Origin: Rhodospirillales bacterium
GTDB lineage: Bacteria > Pseudomonadota > Alphaproteobacteria > Dongiales > Dongiaceae
Direction: 5' to 3'
Assembly: GCA_009885795.1 (NCBI GenBank)
Contig: VFKA01000024.1
Coordinates: forward strand, 1-63,182
DNA length: 63,182 bases
Made by a program: the position numbers and the translations under genes. The notes under the pieces are model-generated. The model was not told the origin of the DNA and ran no database searches. It worked only from the letters and a program-made list of their open reading frames with translations. Position 1 is the stretch's first letter. Every line of letters starts with the position of its first letter. Below are positions 32,562-41,408 of this stretch, one piece after another.

Positions 32562-33086
32562 TCAAACCTCATCCCACCAGCACGTCAGGTGAAGCTGCGC
32601 CGACGTATTGGCGATCGTCGCCAGGCAGGTCGTCGCCTTGTCCGGCGGTACCCATACGGCGAAGCGGACGATGTATTTCGCCCCGTCGCCGCCAGGCACG
32701 CGCTCCGAATTGAGGCGCACGATGTTGGCGCCGAAATCGCCGAACACCTCGCTGATGCGCGCGACCAGGCCTGGGCTGTCCTTGCCGGTGATCTCGATGC
32801 GGTGCGTGATCTTCGCCGTCGGCGCATGCGCGGGCTGGTAGGCGAAGGGGGCCACGCTGAGCTTCGCGTCCTTCAGTTCGGCCAGCGCATGGAGTTCCGT
32901 CTCGACGGTTTTCGCCGACAGATGGTCGGGCAGATCGACGACCGCGGTCAGCTCCGCGGCGCCGCCAAGGACGGCGAATGTCGCGTCGGCCAGATTGGCG
33001 CCGAGATCGAACAGGCGCCCGGTGATCGCCGCGATCAGGCCGGGCCGGTCGCCGCAGATGACGGAAACGAGTACGGTGGCGGCCAT
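32562..33086 (-). CDS. Two-ACT-domain protein, GcvR-like
   Basis: The 174-residue protein has two ACT domains: residues 1-75 (VLVSVICGDRPGLIAAITGR) and 90-174 (HRIEITGKDSPGLVARISEV). This is the architecture of the glycine cleavage repressor GcvR, which senses glycine. The ATG at 33086 follows GGAGAG and is preferred over the GTG at 33098. Several GcvT-domain and glycine/sarcosine-type flavoenzymes follow within 10 kb, so glycine-linked control is plausible but unproven. Confidence 0.8.
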   Translation of the reverse strand: MAATVLVSVICGDRPGLIAAITGRLFDLGANLADATFAVLGGAAELTAVVDLPDHLSAKTVETELHALAELKDAKLSVAPFAYQPAHAPTAKITHRIEITGKDSPGLVARISEVFGDFGANIVRLNSERVPGGDGAKYIVRFAVWVPPDKATTCLATIANTSAQLHLTCWWDEV

Positions 33087-33220
33087 CGTTCTCTCCACGC
33101 TGGTTTGGATAAGACTATCATGGCGACAGGCCCGATGGCGATTCGTATCGGACAGGGGCGATGGGCGAGTGTCTTTCCCGCCCTAGTACCCGCGATCATT
33201 GAAACGTGAGTCGGGCCTCT

Positions 33221-33276
33221 ATCCTTCGACAGGCTCAGGATGAGGCCCTCATGCTGAGCTTGTCGAAGCATGAGGG
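33221..33276. repeat. Interspersed palindromic repeat, family B (copy 2)
   Basis: CCTTCGACAGGCTCAGGATGAGG paired with CCTCATGCTGAGCTTGTCGAAGCATGAGG forms a long imperfect palindrome in the gap between the GcvR-like and TTC38-like genes. It is the same family as 8863-8953. Confidence 0.8.
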
Positions 33277-33320
33277 CCGGGGCAGTGAAACACGATTCTA
33301 TGATTCTTAGGCCGGCCACG

Positions 33321-34637
33321 TCAGGCATTTGCATTTGTGTGCAACCGCCAACCGAACGGGCAATGTGGCTTCAACGAAACGCGCTCGTTCGACAGCGCCC
33401 TTGCCAGCGCTCGGTCGCCGGACCGCAGGGCTGCCTCGATCAAGGTCCGGTGCACTATGTCCCGTTGCGCGTGGCTGCCGCCGAAGACATGGGCGCGATA
33501 GCGGATCGGCATCAGAAGGTCGGCTGTCTCGCGATAGCGCTCGTGCCCGAAGGCGTCGAGCGCGCGCAGGATCGGCAGCCCGACCTCGCGCGTCATCATG
33601 GCGTTCGTGCCGCGCTCCGAGACCGCGGCCTCGGCCGCCTTCAGGAGTTTCGCCGCCGCCTTCGCGCGCCCGGTCGCCACATAGGCCATCATCGCGTGCA
33701 TGTCGTTGAAGGCGTAGAAGCCGTCCTCGCCGCTCTTCTCGTAGGTCGCCGCCAACTCGTCCCAGCGCGAGCCCACCGCGATTCCTTGCAAGTGCATGCG
33801 CCACAGCAACGCCACCGCGTCGAGCATCATCAGTTGGATTTCGGCGGGTTCCGGGCGGATGGAGCGGTCGTAGATTTCCAATGCGCGGTCGGCGCGGCCC
33901 CGATCGAGGTTGTAGAGCGCCGTATGCCACCAGTTGTGGAACGCGAAGCCGTTGTCCTTCTGCGCCCAGTGCGATTGGCGCGATTCCATGAAGGCCATGC
34001 CCTCGGCCTGGCGGGCTTGCATTTCCATCACGTGCGCGAGCGCATGCTGCGCCCAGCAATCGTCGGGCTCCAGTTCGATGGCGTGCCGGCCCATCTCTTC
34101 GGCGGCGAAATAGCCGCCGCACTCCTCCAGGCCGAACGCATGCATCCCCAGCAAGAAGCCGTAACCGGGATCCTCTCGGCTCCACGCCGGCAGGGCGCGC
34201 GCCACGCGCCCACGCAGATTGTCCCGATCGCCGTGAAAAAAATCGGCGAGGTGCCCAATCTGCAAGGCCAACAAGTCGCGCGGATGCTCCATCAACAGTC
34301 GGTCGAGTTCTCCGCGCATGCCATCCCAGTCCCCCGCCGCCCAGCGCCCGAGCGCATGGGCATGACGCCGCTCGCGGTCGTTACCGCGATTGCCGAGATC
34401 GTCGAGCCGGGCAACGCAGGCCGCGACCTTGGGAACGACGCTCCTCTCCCACATCGTCACCAGGACGGACGCGCGCAAGACATGACCCATCGCGAAGTCC
34501 GGGTCCGCCGCCAAGGCTTCATCGATGATGGCGACGGGATCGCCCCGGTAGGTGTTCAAGGCCTTGAGCGCCGTTTCGTAGATGGCAAGGCTGCGCGGAT
34601 TGTCGCTGGAAACCGGTACGCCGCGAGAGTCCTTCAT
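33321..34637 (-). CDS. Tetratricopeptide repeat protein, TTC38 family
   Basis: The 438-residue all-helical protein resembles eukaryotic/bacterial TTC38 proteins: HALGRWAAGDWDGMRGELDR, GMHAFGLEECGGYFAAEEMG, WAQHALAHVMEMQARQAEG and FHNWWHTALYNLDRG. The repeats are degenerate and the protein lacks a signal peptide, so it is cytoplasmic. The biochemical role of the family is not established. It lies 41 bp downstream of the dehydrogenase-GcvT fusion gene and is probably co-transcribed. Confidence 0.85.
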   Translation of the reverse strand: MKDSRGVPVSSDNPRSLAIYETALKALNTYRGDPVAIIDEALAADPDFAMGHVLRASVLVTMWERSVVPKVAACVARLDDLGNRGNDRERRHAHALGRWAAGDWDGMRGELDRLLMEHPRDLLALQIGHLADFFHGDRDNLRGRVARALPAWSREDPGYGFLLGMHAFGLEECGGYFAAEEMGRHAIELEPDDCWAQHALAHVMEMQARQAEGMAFMESRQSHWAQKDNGFAFHNWWHTALYNLDRGRADRALEIYDRSIRPEPAEIQLMMLDAVALLWRMHLQGIAVGSRWDELAATYEKSGEDGFYAFNDMHAMMAYVATGRAKAAAKLLKAAEAAVSERGTNAMMTREVGLPILRALDAFGHERYRETADLLMPIRYRAHVFGGSHAQRDIVHRTLIEAALRSGDRALARALSNERVSLKPHCPFGWRLHTNANA

Positions 34638-34678
34638 GTCTTGATCTCCTGACTAAGAGCAGCATAACGCCGTCCGCG

Positions 34679-37105
34679 TCACCCGCGCATGCGCGTGCCC
34701 TTCGGGTCGTGCGGCGATGGTGCGATGACCCGTGCCGCGCGCTCGACGCCGACGATATGGACCGAGAGTTGCGTGCCCGCCTCGGCTTGGGCGGGATCGA
34801 CAAGGGCCATGGCGAGGCTCTTCTTGATCGTATGGCCGTAGCCGCCGGATGTGACGAAACCGACGCGCTTGCCGTCCCTCCATACGGGCTCGTAGCCGGA
34901 CCCGTCGGCGTCGGGGGCGTCGACTTCGAGGGTGACGAGCCGTTGCGGCGCCGTGTTCTTCTCTTTCTCCCGCAGCGCCGCCTCGCGGCCGATGAAGTCG
35001 CCCTTGCCGAAGTCGATCCAGCGGTCCATGCCGGTCATGCCGGGCGTGTAGGCTTGCGTGAACTCGCGCGACCAGATGCCGAAACTTTTTTCCAGCCGCA
35101 GTGAGTTGAGCGCGTAGTAGCCGTATTCGCGGATGCCGTGCGGGGCGCCGGCCTCGAGCAGCATGTCGCGCAGCGCGATGTGTTCCGCGGCGTGGCAATT
35201 GATCTCGAAACCCAATTCGCCGCAGACCGACAGCCGTCCGACCTTGGCCCGGATGAGGCCGACGTCGATCGTCTTGCACGCCAGGAACGGCATGGCCTCG
35301 TTGCCGACATCCTGGTGGGTGAGTGACGCCAACACGTCCCGCGATTTGGGGCCGGAGAGCGAGAACCCGACCATGGTGTCGGAGATATCGCGGACTCTGA
35401 CGTCACCGTCGCGCGCCGGATCGATGTGGCGCTGGAACCAGCGCATGTGCCACTGGCGCAGGTAGTAGGACCCCATGATCCACCAGGTGCCGTCGCCCCA
35501 GTCGAACACGGTGAGGTCGCCCTGGAGACGCCCGCTCGGCGATAGCATCGGAGCGAGGCGCGCGCGCCCCGTCGCGGGCAGGCGGCCGGCCATCACGCGG
35601 TCGAGCCAGGCCTTGGCATCCTTGCCCTTGACCTCGTAGCGCGAAAAGCCGGAGATATCGAGGAGGCCCACGGCCTCGCGCACGGCGCGGCATTCCTGCG
35701 CCACGATGCCGAACGCGTTCGAGCGTTTGAGCGTCGGCGTTTCCTTGAAGCCGGGTGGACCGAACACCAGCGGAATTTCGAGACCCCAACTGCAGCCCCA
35801 TAGCGCGCCGGCCCCGCTCATCGCGCCATGGGCAGCGGATTTCTTCAGCGGGCGCCCGGCCGGCAGCTGCTCGTTCGGATAAGTCATCACGAAGCGGCGG
35901 GAATAAAATTGCCCCGTCGTCTGCTTGATGTATTCGCGGTTGGAGGCGAAGGGGCCGTAGCGCGCGATATCCATCGGCCAGGCGTCGGCTTCCGGCTCGC
36001 CGTGGATCATCCATTCGGCCAAGGTCTTGCCGACGCCGCCGCCTTGCAGGAAGCCGGCCATGACCCCGCAGGCGGTCCAATAATTCCTAATGCCGGGCAC
36101 GGGGCCGACCAGGGGATTGCCATCGGGAGAGAAGGTGAACGCGCCGTTGACCCACTTCTTCACGCCTACGCGCTCCAGAACCGGGTAGCGCTTCCAGGCC
36201 ATCGCCAATTCGCCGGCAATGCGATCGAAATTTTCCTGAATCAGCTCGAACCCGTAATCCCAAGGCGCGCCGTCGATGTTCCAGTGCTGGTGATTGACCT
36301 CGTAGATCCCGACCAGAATGCCCTTCTGATCCTGGCGCATGTAGGTGAAGCCCTCGAGGTCGACGGTCATAGGCACCTCGAAATCGAGCGCGGCGACTTC
36401 GGGAATCGTCTCGGTTATGAAATAATGATGCTCGATCGGCGACAGCGGCAGGTCGAGGCCGGCCATGCGCCCGACCTGTTTTGCCCACAGGCCCGCCGCG
36501 TTGACGACGTGTTCGGCGTGCACCGTGCCCTTTTCGGTCACGACGTCCCAGCTGCCGTCGGCGCGATGGATGAGCTCGACGACCCGGTTGTGCTCGATCA
36601 CCTGCGCGCCGCGCTTCTTGGCGGCGATGGCGTAGGCCTGGACGGTTCCCGTGGTATCGACGTAGCCCTCGCGGTCGGCCCACAGCCCGCCGATCACGTC
36701 CGACACGTCGATGATCGGGCACTTCTCCTTGATCTGCGCCGGCGTCATCAGGTAGCAGTCCTCGATCCCGATCGTCTGAAAGATGCGGTAGGTGGCTTGC
36801 AGCCACTCCCAGCGCGCCGGCGCTGAGGCGAGCGTGATGCCGCCGGTCATATGCAGACCGATCGACTGGCCGCTTTCCTGCTCGATCTTGGAAAGGAGGT
36901 CGATGGTGTAGGCCTGCAGCGCGGCCATGTTGGGATCGGCGTTGAGCGCGTGCACGCCGCCGGCGGCGTGCCACGACGACCCGGCGGTGAGGACCGAGCG
37001 CTCGATGAGGCAGACATCGGACCAGCCGAACTTCGCCAGATGATAGAGGACCGAGGCGCCGACCACGCCGCCGCCGATGACAACGACACGATACTGAGAC
37101 TTCAT
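34679..37105 (-). CDS. FAD-dependent dimethylglycine/sarcosine dehydrogenase-like, GcvT fusion
   Basis: The 808-residue protein has an N-terminal DAO domain (VVVIGGGVVGASVLYHLAKFG, 7-27) and the AGSSWHAAGGVH segment, where the His is the covalent FAD site in DMGDH-type enzymes. A FAO-type linker sits around 380-430. The C-terminal GcvT domains (about 440-800: VGLLDISGFSRYEVKG, RVMAGRL, SLSGPKSRDVL, GELGFEINC) bind tetrahydrofolate. Such enzymes demethylate N-methyl amines and pass formaldehyde to THF. The exact substrate is uncertain. A 2OG oxygenase, a DAO oxidase and an SMP-30 gene lie upstream on the same strand. Confidence 0.9.
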   Translation of the reverse strand: MKSQYRVVVIGGGVVGASVLYHLAKFGWSDVCLIERSVLTAGSSWHAAGGVHALNADPNMAALQAYTIDLLSKIEQESGQSIGLHMTGGITLASAPARWEWLQATYRIFQTIGIEDCYLMTPAQIKEKCPIIDVSDVIGGLWADREGYVDTTGTVQAYAIAAKKRGAQVIEHNRVVELIHRADGSWDVVTEKGTVHAEHVVNAAGLWAKQVGRMAGLDLPLSPIEHHYFITETIPEVAALDFEVPMTVDLEGFTYMRQDQKGILVGIYEVNHQHWNIDGAPWDYGFELIQENFDRIAGELAMAWKRYPVLERVGVKKWVNGAFTFSPDGNPLVGPVPGIRNYWTACGVMAGFLQGGGVGKTLAEWMIHGEPEADAWPMDIARYGPFASNREYIKQTTGQFYSRRFVMTYPNEQLPAGRPLKKSAAHGAMSGAGALWGCSWGLEIPLVFGPPGFKETPTLKRSNAFGIVAQECRAVREAVGLLDISGFSRYEVKGKDAKAWLDRVMAGRLPATGRARLAPMLSPSGRLQGDLTVFDWGDGTWWIMGSYYLRQWHMRWFQRHIDPARDGDVRVRDISDTMVGFSLSGPKSRDVLASLTHQDVGNEAMPFLACKTIDVGLIRAKVGRLSVCGELGFEINCHAAEHIALRDMLLEAGAPHGIREYGYYALNSLRLEKSFGIWSREFTQAYTPGMTGMDRWIDFGKGDFIGREAALREKEKNTAPQRLVTLEVDAPDADGSGYEPVWRDGKRVGFVTSGGYGHTIKKSLAMALVDPAQAEAGTQLSVHIVGVERAARVIAPSPHDPKGTRMRG

Positions 37106-37139
37106 CCGAACACTCCCCTTGTCACCTTTTCGCGTATCG

Positions 37140-37796
37140 TCATAGCCGCTCGCCCGATGGCGAATCGAACTCGGTCAGCTTGACATTGACGGCGATCGAG
37201 ATGCGCTCGCCCGTCCCGCGAAAGGGATGGACGGAATGCTGGATCCAGGCCGGGAACGCGATCACCATGCCAGGCTTGGGCGGGATCATGACCGAGCGCC
37301 CGAACATGAAGCCGGGAACCCGGCCATGGATCGCGGCCGGGCGCGGATCGTGCAACTCGATCTGGCCGTTCTGGGGATGGCCGGGGGCGGGTTGGCCGAT
37401 GTCCACATAATAGACCACGGCCCAGTGATAGCCGGTGTGGCAATGAATCCCGTTGTAGTGGCCGTCGCGATTGACGATCGCCCATGCCGACGGCTCGTAG
37501 GCCAGCTTGATCCGGTCGGCCTTGTCGCCCGCCGGGAACCTGCCGATGCTTTGCACGGCGTGGTCGATGACCTTCCTGAAATGGTCGATCTCCGGCGCGG
37601 GCCATTGCAGCAGGGTCGGTTCCGAATGCCAGCCGCCCAGATTGCTCTTCTTGACGCCCTGATCCCGGCTCTCCTGTTCGAGGATGATCCTGCGCAGGCC
37701 GGCGTTCAACGCCGCCGGGTCGGTGACCCGATCGACGAACAGCGGCACCCCGAAGATGAGGGAGGTGGTGCGCGGGAGGTTGCCGGCGGCGGTCAT
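37140..37796 (-). CDS. Putative 2-oxoglutarate-Fe(II) oxygenase (TIGR02466 type)
   Basis: The 218-residue protein of the cupin/jelly-roll oxygenase kind has KSNLGGWHSE, the metal-binding region NGIHCHTGYHWAVVYYVD and the distal PAWIQHSVHPFRGTGERISI. His and the final Arg fit Fe(II) and 2-oxoglutarate binding. Relatives are annotated as putative 2OG-Fe(II) oxygenases without known substrates. It sits 34 bp upstream of the FAD-GcvT gene and 3 bp downstream of the DAO gene, so one operon is likely. Confidence 0.82.
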   Translation of the reverse strand: MTAAGNLPRTTSLIFGVPLFVDRVTDPAALNAGLRRIILEQESRDQGVKKSNLGGWHSEPTLLQWPAPEIDHFRKVIDHAVQSIGRFPAGDKADRIKLAYEPSAWAIVNRDGHYNGIHCHTGYHWAVVYYVDIGQPAPGHPQNGQIELHDPRPAAIHGRVPGFMFGRSVMIPPKPGMVIAFPAWIQHSVHPFRGTGERISIAVNVKLTEFDSPSGERL

Positions 37797-37799
37797 TGT

Positions 37800-38975
37800 T
37801 CAAACCACATTCAGTTCGGGCAGCGGCTCGTTGCGCGTGACCCGATCGTAGGAAAATCGGCCGAGATCGATCGTGCGATAGCTCCCGTGCAAGATCAACT
37901 CCGCGATGGCCCGCCCCGCGGCCGGCGATTGCTGCAGCCCATGGCCGCTGAAGCCGTTGACGAAATAGAAATTGGCCACGGCGGGGTGGGGTCCCAGAAT
38001 GACGTTCCGGTCGAGCGTGTTGTAATCATAATGCCCGGCCCAGCTTCGCGCCAGCTTGATGGCCTCGAAGGCCGGCACCCGGTGCGCCAGCGTCGGCCAG
38101 ATCACCGCCTCGAACAGCCGGTCATCGATCTCGAAATCGGTGCAGTCGGGGTCCTCGTCCTCGGGCGGCGACACGCCGCAGAGGAAGCTCGTGCCCTCGG
38201 GCCGGACGTAGACGCCGGTCGGGTCGATGGTCAGCGGCACGCCGGCGGGGGCCTCGCGGCACTGGAACACATAGACGAAGCGCTTGCGCGGACGGACCGG
38301 CAAGTCCAGACCCGCCATCGCCGCCACGTCGGCGGCGACCATGCCGGCCGCGTTCACGACCGAACCGCACGGCACGGAGTTTCCTGACTTCAGGCGGACC
38401 GCGTCGACACGATTGCCGGATCGTTCCATCGCCACGACCTCGTCGTGAACATAGGTGGCGCCGAGTGCCCGCGCCTTGCGCCGGAACGCCTGCATGAGGC
38501 CGTAGGGGTCGGTCCAACCTTCGTCGGTTACGCCGAGGCAGCCGCCGGCGAGGTCGGCGACATTGAGCCAGGGAAAGCGCCGATGAAGCTCGTCCGGGTC
38601 GAGCATGACGGTGTCGGCGCCGAGCTCGCGTTGCAGCGCGTGGTTCTGGCGCAAGACCGGAAGGCCGGCCGCGGTCGCCAGAAATAGGTATCCGCCCTCG
38701 ACGAAGGGGACGGTCGGCTTCTCGCCGTCGACCGTGAGATAGTCGTCGGCATGCTTCACGAAGGCGGCGCCGAATTTCGACATCTCGATGTTCTCGGGCG
38801 TCGAGAATTGCTGGCGGATGCCGCCGACCGAGCGGCTGGTCGCGCAATCGGCATAGGTCGGATCCTTTTCGACGACCAGAACGTTGCACCGGCCCGCGGA
38901 CTGGGCGGCAAGAAAATAGGCGACCGCGCTGCCGATGACGGCGCCGCCGACGATGACGACATCGCGCCTTTCCAT
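37800..38975 (-). CDS. FAD-dependent oxidoreductase, DAO family
   Basis: The 391-residue flavoenzyme has an N-terminal FAD motif (VVIVGGAVIGSAVAYFLAA), then ATSRSVGGIRQQFSTPENIE, DEGWTDPYGLMQAFRRKARA, VVNAAGMVAADVAAMAG and the C-terminal NGFSGHGLQQSPAAGRAIAE. These patterns match sarcosine oxidase/FOXRED1-like amine oxidases. It presumably oxidises a secondary amine or amino acid in the same pathway as the FAD-GcvT enzyme. It lies between SMP-30 and 2OG oxygenase genes. Confidence 0.9.
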   Translation of the reverse strand: MERRDVVIVGGAVIGSAVAYFLAAQSAGRCNVLVVEKDPTYADCATSRSVGGIRQQFSTPENIEMSKFGAAFVKHADDYLTVDGEKPTVPFVEGGYLFLATAAGLPVLRQNHALQRELGADTVMLDPDELHRRFPWLNVADLAGGCLGVTDEGWTDPYGLMQAFRRKARALGATYVHDEVVAMERSGNRVDAVRLKSGNSVPCGSVVNAAGMVAADVAAMAGLDLPVRPRKRFVYVFQCREAPAGVPLTIDPTGVYVRPEGTSFLCGVSPPEDEDPDCTDFEIDDRLFEAVIWPTLAHRVPAFEAIKLARSWAGHYDYNTLDRNVILGPHPAVANFYFVNGFSGHGLQQSPAAGRAIAELILHGSYRTIDLGRFSYDRVTRNEPLPELNVV

Positions 38976-38984
38976 CGCCCGCGC

Positions 38985-39857
38985 TTAGCCTACGAAACTC
39001 GGTTCCGGCAGGCCGCGCACGCCGGGCTTGACGGCAAAGAGGCTGCCCGACAGCGGCGCCTTCGCCAGATCGGCGTCGCCAAGGCCGGTGCTGGCCGAGG
39101 TGATGTAGAGCGTGTCGAGGTTCTCGCCGCCGAAGGCCATGGCGGTGGGGCGCGGCACCGGCAGCTTGACCACGCGGTCGATGCGGCCGTCCGGCGCATA
39201 GCGTACGACGCGCCAGCCATCCCATTGCGCGCTCCAGAGATAGCCTTCGGAATCCACGGTCATGCCGTCGGGAACGAAGGCGGGATCCTCCATCGCCGCG
39301 AAGACGCGGCGAGGGCCGACGCGGCCGGTCTTGGCATCGACGCCGTAGGCCAGGATCGTGTTCGAAGTGCCGTCGCAGAAATAGACGGTCGTGCCGTCGG
39401 GGCTGAAGGCCGGGCCGTTGGGGCAGGCGAAGTCGGAGTCGATGCGGTCGAAGCCGAGGTCGCGGCGGAACCGGTAGAGCGTGCCGGTGGGCGCCGCGTA
39501 GTCGCGGTCGCCGGTGCCGGCCCACAGATTGCCCTGGCGGTCGCACTTGGCGTCGTTGAACCAGTTGCCGGGCTTGTCCGGCTCGGGATCGACCAGCGGC
39601 GTCAGTCGCCCGTTGTCGAGCGTGTGAAGGCCGGTCTCGTTGACGATCACCACGCCGCCCTTGGCCCGGAAGACGAGGCCGCCGATATACGATCCAAGCT
39701 CCGCCTTGATCTCGCCGTTGCGCCCGGTTGCCGGGTCGAAACGATAGATCGCCGGCTTCAGCAGGTCGATCCAATAGAGGCGCCTTTCGCCGGCGTGCCA
39801 CATCGGGCTCTCGCCAAGGACGCTACGGATGTTGAGTACGCAGGTCACGGTCGTCAT
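38985..39857 (-). CDS. SMP-30/gluconolactonase/LRE family protein
   Basis: The 290-residue six-bladed beta-propeller contains LGESPMWHAGERRLYWIDLL, FNDAKCDRQGNLWAGTGD, CPNGPAFSPDGTTVYFCDG and PDGMTVDSEGYLWSAQWDGW. The Glu18, Asn and Asp metal ligands of the family are visible in these motifs. Members hydrolyse sugar lactones. It is the first gene of a minus-strand run with the DAO, 2OG and FAD-GcvT genes. The link to that pathway is unclear. Confidence 0.92.
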   Translation of the reverse strand: MTTVTCVLNIRSVLGESPMWHAGERRLYWIDLLKPAIYRFDPATGRNGEIKAELGSYIGGLVFRAKGGVVIVNETGLHTLDNGRLTPLVDPEPDKPGNWFNDAKCDRQGNLWAGTGDRDYAAPTGTLYRFRRDLGFDRIDSDFACPNGPAFSPDGTTVYFCDGTSNTILAYGVDAKTGRVGPRRVFAAMEDPAFVPDGMTVDSEGYLWSAQWDGWRVVRYAPDGRIDRVVKLPVPRPTAMAFGGENLDTLYITSASTGLGDADLAKAPLSGSLFAVKPGVRGLPEPSFVG

Positions 39858-39939
39858 GGGGCGATCCTTCCTTCCCGGTCGAGCGCCGCGATCTAAGCCG
39901 ATATTGCCGGCCGCGCCAATGGCCTATAGTCGGTGGGCC

Positions 39940-40443
39940 ATGAGCCGTGCCTTCGTCAAGGAATCCGACACCGAGAACTCGGGCGAACTGCCCGAGCGCC
40001 CGCAAAGCCCGCACCCCAATTTGGTGACCAAGGCGGGATTGGCGGCGCTCGCCCGGCATCTGGCGGAGCTCCAGGCGCAGCGCCGACACTTGGCGGCCGA
40101 GCCGGACGAGCTGATGCACCAGGAGACAAAGCGCCTCGTCGACCGCGACATCCGCTATTTCCAGGCCCGCGTCGAATCGGCGCAAGCCGTTGACGCGGCG
40201 ACACAAGCCCAGGATGAGGTGGGCTTCGGCGCGCTGGTCACGGTCGCCGACGAGAACGACGAGAAGCGCCGGTTCCACATCGTCGGCGAGGACGAGGCCG
40301 ACCCCGGCGCCGGCAAGATCAGCTGGGTGTCGCCGCTGGCGCGCGCGCTCACCGGCGCGAGGGTGGGCGAGAGCGTCACCTGGACGCGGCCGGCGGGCGA
40401 TCTCGAACTCGAGATCCTGACGATCTCGTATCCCGGCGCATGA
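39940..40443 (+). CDS. GreA/GreB-family transcript cleavage-like factor
   Basis: In this 167-residue protein, the N-terminus (MSRAFVKESD...LPERPQSPHPNLVT) is typical of alphaproteobacterial GreB-like proteins. Residues 30-80 form the coiled coil (LARHLAELQAQRRHLAAEPD) and the C-terminal FKBP-like domain includes FGALVTVADENDEKRRFHIV and ISWVSPLARAL. It would bind RNA polymerase's secondary channel. The start at 39940 is set by homology and GGTGGG. Its stop overlaps the MgtE-like start (ATGA). Confidence 0.88.
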   Translation: MSRAFVKESDTENSGELPERPQSPHPNLVTKAGLAALARHLAELQAQRRHLAAEPDELMHQETKRLVDRDIRYFQARVESAQAVDAATQAQDEVGFGALVTVADENDEKRRFHIVGEDEADPGAGKISWVSPLARALTGARVGESVTWTRPAGDLELEILTISYPGA

Positions 40444-41399
40444 ACGGCGCCTTGACCGCCGGCGAACATGCCGTCCGCGCCGTGCCCCTGGCCTCGCCCG
40501 ACCAGACCGCGGGCGCGGCGCGGGCGGCGCTTGCCGGCAAGAAATTCGACTGCGCCGACACGGTGTGCGTGACCGATGCCGCGGGCCGAATGGTGGGGGC
40601 GCTGCGGTTGACCGCGCTGCTGGCGGCTTCCGACACGGCACGGATCGGCGACATCATGATCGCCGACGCGCCGCGCTGCCTGCCCGACGCCGACCAGGAG
40701 ATCGTCGCCGATCTGGCGCGGCGCCTGAACCTGGCGGCGGTGCCGGTCGTGGGCGCGGATGGCCGGCTCGTCGGCGTGGTGCCGCCGGAGGCGCTCATCG
40801 ACGTGCTGCGGCGCGAGCATGTGGAGGACTTGCATCGCCTGGCCGGCATCATGCACGGCAACCAGAGGGCGGAGAGCGCGCTGGAGGAATCGCCGTTCCT
40901 GCGCCTGAAGCATCGGCTGCCCTGGCTGATGGTGGGTTATGTCGGCAGTCTGGCGGCGACGGCGGTGATGGCAAGGTTCGAGGACGTACTCCAGGCCAAG
41001 GTGGCCATCGCCTTCTTCGTGCCGGCCATCGTCTATCTGGCCGACGCCATCGGTACCCAGACCGAGGCCATCGCCGTGCGCGGCCTGTCGCTCGCCCATC
41101 GGCCGCTGAGCCGGCTGCTGATGGGCGAGATCGCGACCGGCCTGCTGATCGGCGGCGTGATGGGCGTGCTCGCCCTGCCGGCGATCTATCTGGCGTTCGG
41201 CGACGGGCGGTTGGCGGTCGCAGTGGCGCTCACCCTGGTGATCGCGAGTACGATCGCGAGCGCGTTGGGGCTGCTGTTTCCCTGGATCCTGTCGCGCTTC
41301 GGCCAGGACCCGGCTTACGGCAGCGGCCCGGTCGCCACCATCGTCCAGGACGTGCTGAGCCTGCTCACCTACTTCATGGTGGCGGCGGTTCTGGTGTAG
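40440..41399 (+). CDS. MgtE-like divalent cation transporter, short form
   Basis: The 319-residue protein has a tandem CBS region (about 10-125) followed by five membrane helices (about 150-319). MgtE pore signatures are present: VYLADAIGTQTEAIAVRGLS and the C-terminal YGSGPVATIVQDVLSLLTYF. Standard MgtE proteins are about 450 residues and have an N-terminal Mg-sensing helical domain, which is missing here. Gating may therefore differ. The start overlaps the Gre-like stop by 4 bp. Confidence 0.88.
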   Translation: MNGALTAGEHAVRAVPLASPDQTAGAARAALAGKKFDCADTVCVTDAAGRMVGALRLTALLAASDTARIGDIMIADAPRCLPDADQEIVADLARRLNLAAVPVVGADGRLVGVVPPEALIDVLRREHVEDLHRLAGIMHGNQRAESALEESPFLRLKHRLPWLMVGYVGSLAATAVMARFEDVLQAKVAIAFFVPAIVYLADAIGTQTEAIAVRGLSLAHRPLSRLLMGEIATGLLIGGVMGVLALPAIYLAFGDGRLAVAVALTLVIASTIASALGLLFPWILSRFGQDPAYGSGPVATIVQDVLSLLTYFMVAAVLV

Positions 41400-41408
41400 T
41401 GTGATCCC

